From Chloroflexota bacterium (GTDB taxonomy: Bacteria > Chloroflexota > Dehalococcoidia > UBA2979): a stretch of DNA of 37,237 nucleotides. Of this stretch, positions 32,384 to 37,237 are shown piece after piece. Both the position numbers and the translations under genes were made by a program. The notes beneath the pieces were generated by a model. That model was given only the letters and a program-made list of their open reading frames with translations. It was not told where the DNA came from and did no database searches. The number at the start of each line of letters is the position of its first letter. Within the stretch, counting starts at the first letter, position 1. The stretch lies in contig VXMU01000123.1 of the NCBI GenBank assembly GCA_009840945.1, positions 47,406 through 84,642 of the forward strand. The letters are read 5' to 3'.

Positions 32384-32406
32384 CGAGGTTGTAGACTCCA
32401 ACCTCG
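32384..32406. promoter_or_regulatory. Inverted repeat in divergent promoter region
   Basis: CGAGGTTG, loop TAGACTC, CAACCTCG: 8-bp perfect arms, 10 nt before the ribosome binding site of the DinB-like gene and in the 108-nt gap to the divergent CoA-transferase gene. The loop holds TAGACT, a possible rightward -10. It may be an operator or an RNA hairpin. Confidence 0.45.
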
Positions 32407-32425
32407 CAACACACCGGGAGGACAT

Positions 32426-32875
32426 ATGCCAGGTCGCGACGAACTGATACAGGGGCTCCAGGGGCTGAACGCGCGCATCGACGGGCTGGCCGACGCCATC
32501 GTCGCCAACCCCGAGGCGCCGCTGCCCGAGGGTGAGTGGCGCGTGCGCGACGCGCTGAGCCACCTCGCCGCCAGCTCCAACCCCGTCCCGCGCGTCCTCG
32601 AGCGCGCCCGCGGCGGCGAGGGCGGCGGGATGCCGAGCAACGACGAGCAGGTGGCCGAGCGCGCCGACGTCAGCGCGGCCGACCTCATCGCCGAGGTGAA
32701 GGCGGGCCACGAGGCCTCGATCGCCGCGCTCGGCGAGGCCGACGAGGAGCTGCTCGCGGTGGAAATCCCGCTCGGCTTCCGCCCCGGCGACATCGCCGTC
32801 GGCGACCTGCTCGGGATGCTGGTGACGAGCCACGAGTCGGGCCACATCGATGACATCGAGGCGGCCCTGGCGTGA
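32426..32875 (+). CDS. DinB-family protein 2
   Basis: Predicted 149-aa four-helix-bundle protein of the DinB / maleylpyruvate-isomerase-N superfamily. A His triad for a metal is seen: His46 (DALSHLAAS), His136 and His140 (TSHESGHIDDI), the last pair being H-x3-H on the final helix. GGGAGG lies 4 nt before ATG 32426. Its TGA stop overlaps the GTG start of the next gene by 4 nt, so the two are translationally coupled and probably work together. Only distant similarity to the DinB-like protein at 14716 is seen. Thiol-cofactor-dependent chemistry is possible but not shown. Confidence 0.82.
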   Translation: MPGRDELIQGLQGLNARIDGLADAIVANPEAPLPEGEWRVRDALSHLAASSNPVPRVLERARGGEGGGMPSNDEQVAERADVSAADLIAEVKAGHEASIAALGEADEELLAVEIPLGFRPGDIAVGDLLGMLVTSHESGHIDDIEAALA

Positions 32876-34026
32876 CCTTCACGGGGGCCGACCCCGATCT
32901 CGTCGAGCGCGCGGCCGCCCTCGCCGCCGTCGCGCGCGGCGAGGCCGAGGCGATCGAGCGAGAACGGCGGCTGCCGGACCCGCTCGTCGAGTCGCTGCGC
33001 GACGCGGGCCTGTTCCACATGTGGGTGCCGGGCGAGCTCGGCGGCCTCGACGCGAACGCCGCGACGTTCATGGAGGTCGTGCGCACGCTCGCCGAGGGCG
33101 ACGCGGCGGCGGGCTGGGTCGTGATGATCGCGGCCGAGACGAACGCGCTCGCGCAGTGGATGCCGCGCGCGACCGCCGAGGAGATCTTCGGCGGCGACGC
33201 CCGCCCGATCTGCGTGGGCACACTCAACCCGCCGGCCGGGACGCTCCGGCCGGTCGACGGCGGCTACGTCGCCGAGGGGCAATGGCCGTTCGGCAGCGGC
33301 TTCCCCAACGCCGACTGGCTGATCAGCCGCGCGCGGCTCCTCGACGCGGACGGGGAGCCCGCGCTCGACGACCGCGGCCAGCCGCAGATGCGCGCCTTCG
33401 CCGTGCCCGCCGGGCGCGCCGCGCTCGTCGACACGTGGTCGGTGCCGGGGCTCGCGGGGACGGGCAGCTTCGACTACTCGATGCACGAGGTACACGTGCC
33501 CGAGCGGTTCGTGTTCGAGTTCGCGGCGCCGTGGACGGGCGGGCCGCGCGCGACGCTGCCGATCGGGCCGATCTTCCAGATGGGCCACGGCGCGCACGCC
33601 ATCGGCACGGCGCGGCAGGCGATGGATGCGTTCGCCGGGATCGCCTCGCGCCCCGCGTGGAGCGAGCGCCCGGCCCACGAGGTCGCCCTCGCCCACCACG
33701 CGCGCGGCGAGGCCGAGGCGCTGGTGAGCTCGGCCGAGGCGTGGCTGGACCGCATCCTCGCCGCGATCTGGGAGCGCGCCGAGGCCGGCGAACCGAGTCC
33801 GCCCGAGGCGTTTAACGCGCTCCAGCTCGCGGTCGCGCACACCGTCCACGCCTGCGTGCGCGCCGCCGACCTGCTGTTCGAGGCGGCGGGGGCGCAGTCG
33901 CTCTACCGCTCGAACCGCCTCGAGCGTGCGTGGCGGGACCTGCGCGCCGCGGGCCAGCACCTGCACGCCAAGGACCGCCACTACGCCGACGGTGGGCGCA
34001 GGCTGCTGGCTACCGACTCCTCGTAG
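32872..34026 (+). CDS. Acyl-CoA dehydrogenase-fold flavin monooxygenase-like protein
   Basis: Predicted 384-aa flavoprotein with the acyl-CoA dehydrogenase fold (N-terminal helices, beta middle domain, C-terminal helical bundle). The segment GQWPFGSGFPNADWLI (about 136-151) matches the G-x-W-x-F-x-SG pattern of the group with a type 2 C-terminal domain, which holds the oxygenases HsaA, DszC and HpaB-like enzymes that use reduced flavin. The catalytic Glu of true acyl-CoA dehydrogenases is not evident, so hydroxylation or monooxygenation is more likely than dehydrogenation. GTG 32872 overlaps the previous stop (GTGA). A flavin reductase partner is not in the window. Confidence 0.82.
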   Translation: MTFTGADPDLVERAAALAAVARGEAEAIERERRLPDPLVESLRDAGLFHMWVPGELGGLDANAATFMEVVRTLAEGDAAAGWVVMIAAETNALAQWMPRATAEEIFGGDARPICVGTLNPPAGTLRPVDGGYVAEGQWPFGSGFPNADWLISRARLLDADGEPALDDRGQPQMRAFAVPAGRAALVDTWSVPGLAGTGSFDYSMHEVHVPERFVFEFAAPWTGGPRATLPIGPIFQMGHGAHAIGTARQAMDAFAGIASRPAWSERPAHEVALAHHARGEAEALVSSAEAWLDRILAAIWERAEAGEPSPPEAFNALQLAVAHTVHACVRAADLLFEAAGAQSLYRSNRLERAWRDLRAAGQHLHAKDRHYADGGRRLLATDSS

Positions 34027-34039
34027 CGCTGAGGCGAGG

Positions 34040-35032
34040 TCAGGAGGCGCCGAGGAGCCCTCGAAGCTGCTCCGTGGTGATGTTCGCGCCGGTCAGCACC
34101 AGCACCACGCGTCGGTCGCGGATGCGCTCCCGCGCCTGGACCGCGCCCGCGAGCGCCGACGCGCCCGCCGACTCGACGAGCAGGTGCGCGTGCTCCAGCA
34201 GCTCCACGACGGCCGCGCCGATGTCGGCGTCGTCGACGAGCAGGAAGTCGTCGAGTCGGCCGCGCAGGATCGCCTGCGTGTACTCGAAACCGGTGGCGGT
34301 CGCGAGCCCTTCGGCCATCGTGGTGTTGGCGCGCTCGACCACGCGGCCCTCACGCCACGAGTCGTGGCCCGCGCGGGCCTGCGCCGACTGCACGGCCCAC
34401 ACCTCGCACGCCGCGTCGAGGCCGTCGCGGGTCAGCACCCACCCGCACGCGCCAGAGCCGCCGCCGAGCGGCACGATGACCACCTCGGTGTCCGGCTGCT
34501 GCCCGCCGTCCGGGTCGAGCACCTCGAGCGCGCCGGTCGCGACCCCGGCGATGAGCGTGGGGCCGTCGACCTCCACGTAGCGCATGCCGCGTTCGGCGGC
34601 GAAGTCGACGGCGGCGGCGTTTGCGTCGTCGAAGCGCGCGCCCTCCTCGCGCACCTCGGCGCCGAGGCGGCGGATCGAGGCGATCTTGTCGGGGTTGGCG
34701 CCCTCCGGGACGAAGATCACCGCTTCGAGGCCGTGGAGCGCGGCGCCGTAGGCGATGGACTGGCCGTGGTTGCCCGTCGACGCCGTCACGAGGCCGGCTG
34801 CCTCGCCGCTCGCCGCCAGCTCGCCCGCGAGGGTGACGCCGCCGCGCAGCTTGAACGCGCCGATCGGGTTCGCGAACTCCAGCTTGAGCGAGACGTGCGC
34901 CTCGAGGCGCTCCGAGAGCGCCGGCGAGTAGACGAGGGGCGTGGGCAGCGAGATGTGCTCGCTGAGCGCGTCGGCGGCGCGCCGGATCGCGTCGATGTCC
35001 GGCGGCGCCGCCACGGTCTCGTGCTCCGTCAT
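34040..35032 (-). CDS. PLP-dependent threonine/serine dehydratase-like enzyme
   Basis: Predicted 330-aa fold-type II PLP enzyme. Lys61 in GAFKLRGG forms the Schiff base; STGNHG (85-90) binds the carboxylate end of the substrate; and GGGSG (190-194) holds the PLP phosphate. The length fits catabolic threonine dehydratase, serine racemase or hydroxyaspartate dehydratase-type enzymes without a regulatory ACT domain. It begins at ATG 35032 with a weak ribosome binding site, 22 nt after the crotonase at 35055, so the two may be co-transcribed. Threonine or a beta-hydroxy amino acid is the likely substrate, giving a 2-oxo acid and ammonia. Confidence 0.87.
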   Translation of the reverse strand: MTEHETVAAPPDIDAIRRAADALSEHISLPTPLVYSPALSERLEAHVSLKLEFANPIGAFKLRGGVTLAGELAASGEAAGLVTASTGNHGQSIAYGAALHGLEAVIFVPEGANPDKIASIRRLGAEVREEGARFDDANAAAVDFAAERGMRYVEVDGPTLIAGVATGALEVLDPDGGQQPDTEVVIVPLGGGSGACGWVLTRDGLDAACEVWAVQSAQARAGHDSWREGRVVERANTTMAEGLATATGFEYTQAILRGRLDDFLLVDDADIGAAVVELLEHAHLLVESAGASALAGAVQARERIRDRRVVLVLTGANITTEQLRGLLGAS

Positions 35033-35054
35033 CGTGCCGGAGCCCGTCCTGCTG

Positions 35055-35903
35055 CTACCGCGAGCGGGGGCCGCCCGGCTCGGGGATGAACTTGTTGTCG
35101 CGCATCCGCAGGAACGCGGTCAGGCCCTCGTTGCGCTGGACCTCGTAGAGGTCCTCGACCTCCTTCGCGTCGGTCGAGGCGTGGGCGAGGATCGAGATGA
35201 GCCCGCCGGTCTGGAGGGCGTTGCGCAGCCCCATGGCGTGGAAGCCGAGCGTGGTGAGCTTCTTGTTGAGGCGCACCGAGTCCGACGGGACCATCACCAG
35301 CCGCATGGCCATCTCGCGCGCCCGCGTCATCAGCTGGTCGTGCGGGACCACCTCGTTGATGGCGCCGATGCGGACGGCCTCCTCGGGGCCGAAGTGGTCG
35401 CCGGTGAGCGCGTAGCGCGCTGCCACCTTCCAGCCGACGAGGGCCGGGAACAGGAACGAGGTGTTCGACACCATGCGCACCTCGGGCTGCCCGAACGCGG
35501 CCTGCTCCGAGGCGATGGTGATGTCGCAGGCGAGGGTGTACCAGAAGCCGCCGCCGAGCGCCCAGCCGTTGACCGCCGCGATGATGGGCTTGTCGAGCTC
35601 CATGAGGTGCATCACGTGGCTGGTGTGGTTCATGTCCGTGGGCATCCACTGCTTGAGCGCCTCGCTGCGCGTGTCGATGCCCTCGCGCTCGCGGCCGAGG
35701 TCGTAGCCGGCTGAGAACGCCCGGCCGTTGCCGGTGATGATGATGACGCGCACCGAGTCGTCCGCGGCAGCCTCGTCCAGGGCCTCGTGGAGCTCGCGCT
35801 CCAGGTCCGGCGAGATGGCGTTCATCTGGTCCGGCCGGTTGAGCGTGATGGTCGCGATCTGGTCGTCGTCGGTCTCGTAGAGGATGTTCTCGTAGTCGCC
35901 CAC
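35055..35903 (-). CDS. Enoyl-CoA hydratase/isomerase family protein (crotonase) 2
   Basis: Predicted 282-aa crotonase with GNGRAFSAGYDL (58-69) and NGWALGGGFWYTLACD (112-127). Trp121 stands where hydratases have Glu144, while Glu141 (QPEVR) matches Glu164; hydratase activity is therefore uncertain. There is a longer middle loop than usual (about 70-102), rich in Met, His and Arg. The GTG at 35903 is used because AAGGAGG sits 7 nt upstream, though a much longer open frame extends upstream. It shares its orientation with the dehydratase at 34040 and is divergent from crotonase 3. Substrate unknown. Confidence 0.9.
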   Translation of the reverse strand: MGDYENILYETDDDQIATITLNRPDQMNAISPDLERELHEALDEAAADDSVRVIIITGNGRAFSAGYDLGREREGIDTRSEALKQWMPTDMNHTSHVMHLMELDKPIIAAVNGWALGGGFWYTLACDITIASEQAAFGQPEVRMVSNTSFLFPALVGWKVAARYALTGDHFGPEEAVRIGAINEVVPHDQLMTRAREMAMRLVMVPSDSVRLNKKLTTLGFHAMGLRNALQTGGLISILAHASTDAKEVEDLYEVQRNEGLTAFLRMRDNKFIPEPGGPRSR

Positions 35904-35952
35904 GTCGGGCCTCCTTCGCTGGGTGCGGATTACCGCCGATGTGCCGCCCCGC

Positions 35953-35958
35953 ATGATA
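35953..35958 (-). promoter_or_regulatory. Possible -10 for crotonase 2
   Basis: TATCAT read leftward, 50 nt before GTG 35903; 5 of 6 to consensus. No -35 is seen at 16-18 nt. Confidence 0.3.
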
Positions 35959-36009
35959 GACGCCTCGCCGCTGGGCGCAGCGCGCGAGGGGCCCCGGGGC
36001 GCCCTCGGA

Positions 36010-36038
36010 TTGACGTTGCATCGCGCAGCACCTACAAG
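36010..36038 (+). promoter_or_regulatory. Predicted promoter for crotonase 3
   Basis: TTGACG, 17-nt spacer, TACAAG: a good -35 and a moderate -10 at ideal spacing. Transcription would start near 36045, about 67 nt before ATG 36112. Confidence 0.5.
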
Positions 36039-36111
36039 GCATGGGGGCAGTCGCGCGCGCCCGCGCACGATGTCCCGGCAGGCATGCACGCTCACAGGAG
36101 GAAAGGGCTGA

Positions 36112-36882
36112 ATGGCAGACCTCGAGTACGAGAAGAAGGACTTCTACGCGATCTTCACGATGAACCGCCCCGAGCGGCTGAACGCCCTCGGCGGCAACCT
36201 CACGGCGCTGCGCGACGAGGCGCTTGAGGACTTCAACGCCGACCCGAACATGCGCGTCGGCATCGTCACCGGCACTGGCCGCGCCTTCTCGGCCGGCGCC
36301 GACCTCAAGGAGATGGCCGAGCGCAACGCGGCCGGCACGAACTCGCCGCGGCGCGGCGGCTCGATGTCCGGCTGGGGCTACTCGGACAGCCCGAAGCCGT
36401 TCATCGCGGCGGTCAACGGCCTCGCGATCGGCGGCGGCATGGAGACCGCGCTGGACTGCGACATCCGCATCTGCTCGACGGACGCCTACTTCGGGCTGTT
36501 CGAGCCGAAGCGCGGGATCATGGCGGGCTACGGCATCCACCACCTGCCGCGCGTCGTCGGCTTCTCCGCCGCCAACTACATCCTGCTCACCGCTGACCGC
36601 ATCAGCCCCGAGCAGGCCAAGGAGTTCGGCGTGGTCACGGAGATCACCGAGCCGGACCAGCTGGTCCCGCGCGCCGAGGAGATCGCCCAGCTGATCGCCT
36701 CGAACGCGCCACTGTCGATCCAGGGCACGAAGTCGATCATCCAGGCGTGGCGCAAGGCCGGCATCGAGGACTCGATCCGCATCGCCGAGTGGATGAACCA
36801 GGTCGTCCTGTCGTCCGCGGACGCCAAGGAGGGCCCGGCCGCCTTCGCCGAGAAGCGCGACCCGGTCTGGACGGGCAGCTAG
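36112..36882 (+). CDS. Enoyl-CoA hydratase (crotonase) 3
   Basis: Predicted 256-aa crotonase and the most canonical of the three. It has GRAFSAGADLKEM (56-68), NGLAIGGGMETALDCD (102-117) and both catalytic Glu positions (Glu111 and Glu131, the latter in LFEPKRG). It should hydrate 2-enoyl-CoA in a beta-oxidation-like route, though isomerase relatives share these residues. AGGAGG is 10 nt before ATG 36112. The C-terminus FAEKRDPVWTGS matches crotonase 1. A stem-loop follows its stop. Confidence 0.92.
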   Translation: MADLEYEKKDFYAIFTMNRPERLNALGGNLTALRDEALEDFNADPNMRVGIVTGTGRAFSAGADLKEMAERNAAGTNSPRRGGSMSGWGYSDSPKPFIAAVNGLAIGGGMETALDCDIRICSTDAYFGLFEPKRGIMAGYGIHHLPRVVGFSAANYILLTADRISPEQAKEFGVVTEITEPDQLVPRAEEIAQLIASNAPLSIQGTKSIIQAWRKAGIEDSIRIAEWMNQVVLSSADAKEGPAAFAEKRDPVWTGS

Positions 36883-36907
36883 CCCACCAACCCGGCACCG
36901 AACACCG

Positions 36908-36942
36908 GCGGCGCCGGTCACCCGCAAGGTGGCCGGCGCCGC
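36908..36942 (+). terminator. Stem-loop terminator after crotonase 3
   Basis: GCGGCGCCGGTCACC, loop CGCAA, GGTGGCCGGCGCCGC: a 15-bp stem with one G-U pair, 25 nt after the stop codon, followed by TCGCGTTTCCCC with a weak T run. Confidence 0.65.
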
Positions 36943-36996
36943 TCGCGTTTCCCCGCTGGTCTGCCGGCCATCTCCTCCGATCCCCTCGCCCCCGCC

Positions 36997-37045
36997 CGCG
37001 GGGTATCCCCGCGTCGAGGCGAGTCGAGGGCTGCCTCGGCTCGCC
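36997..37045. repeat. Two GC-rich hairpins near contig end
   Basis: CGCGGGG, loop TAT, CCCCGCG (36997-37013), then GGCGAGTCGAGG, loop GCTG, CCTCGGCTCGCC (37018-37045, one wobble). They are followed by a purine-rich run (GGGGGAGAGGGTGAGGGTGAGG, in short GGTGAGG repeats). This looks like an intergenic repeat element; no gene is seen in 36943-37237. Confidence 0.4.
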
Positions 37046-37146
37046 GACCCATCCATACAGCGGGGGAGAGGGTGAGGGTGAGGAGGTCTGCGCAGGCCTG
37101 ACTTGGCACGTGTCGCGGAGCCATCGAGGAGCCTATCGGACCCTCA

Positions 37147-37237
<91 letters not shown>

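Overview
The window is a very GC-rich bacterial contig. Its gene content is catabolic: three crotonases, four class III (CaiB/BaiF) CoA-transferase genes or fusions, an acyl-CoA-dehydrogenase-type flavoprotein, a short-chain reductase, a Gfo/Idh oxidoreductase, three MFS transporters and two Tat-exported substrate-binding lipoproteins with poly-Asp linkers. This mix recalls uncultured Chloroflexota (Dehalococcoidia/SAR202-like lineages), but no rRNA or marker gene is present, so the assignment is inference. Both contig ends run into G/C homopolymers that look like assembly or sequencing artefacts.

Layout. 159-4261 (-): two tandemly duplicated Tat-lipoprotein substrate-binding proteins, duplicated together with their leader hairpin and 3' stem-loop; no cognate permeases are nearby. 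4560-8068 (+): four overlapping genes forming two ABC-2 type export systems (ATPase-permease-ATPase-permease). 8090-8224 (-): an overlooked 44-residue membrane protein with a strong ribosome binding site. 8338-10906 (+): two class III CoA-transferases, the first with a +1 frameshift. 10907-12106: a lower-GC patch with a DUF3800 gene, a long terminator-like hairpin and two copies of a ~57-nt two-hairpin repeat. 12107-16970 (-): two SnoaL-like paralogues, a CocE/S15 hydrolase, a DinB-fold protein, a DsbA/FrnE-like protein and a secreted trypsin-like protease. 17209-21765 (+): crotonase, fused double CoA-transferase and Gfo/Idh oxidoreductase. 21822-22797 (-): a 62-aa unknown and a FabG-like reductase. 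23053-25519 (+): MFS transporter and BNR-repeat protein. 25544-32317 (-): phosphotriesterase-family hydrolase, two MFS transporters and a second fused double CoA-transferase. 32426-34026 (+): DinB-fold protein translationally coupled to a flavin-dependent monooxygenase-like protein. 34040-35903 (-): PLP-dependent threonine dehydratase-like enzyme and crotonase. 36112-36882 (+): crotonase.

The most notable result is at 15309-15959 (-). The DsbA/FrnE-like gene continues in frame through a UGA placed exactly at the first Cys of the CPWC redox motif, and an 8-bp hairpin with a G-first apical loop begins 13 nt downstream, as expected of a bacterial SECIS. I read it as a Sec-Pro-Trp-Cys selenoprotein; ordinary gene calling would start it 43 codons late and lose the active site. 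Two more patterns stand out. Each of the three CoA-transferase units (one adjacent pair, two fusions) appears to hold the family's catalytic Asp in only one half. And three MFS transporters of two different subfamilies share a C-terminal TH-x-GM-[AS]-[DE]-[ST] tag.

Together the genes suggest an organism that imports small organic acids or other metabolites, activates them by CoA transfer, and processes them by hydration/dehydration and redox steps. No single substrate can be assigned from sequence alone.
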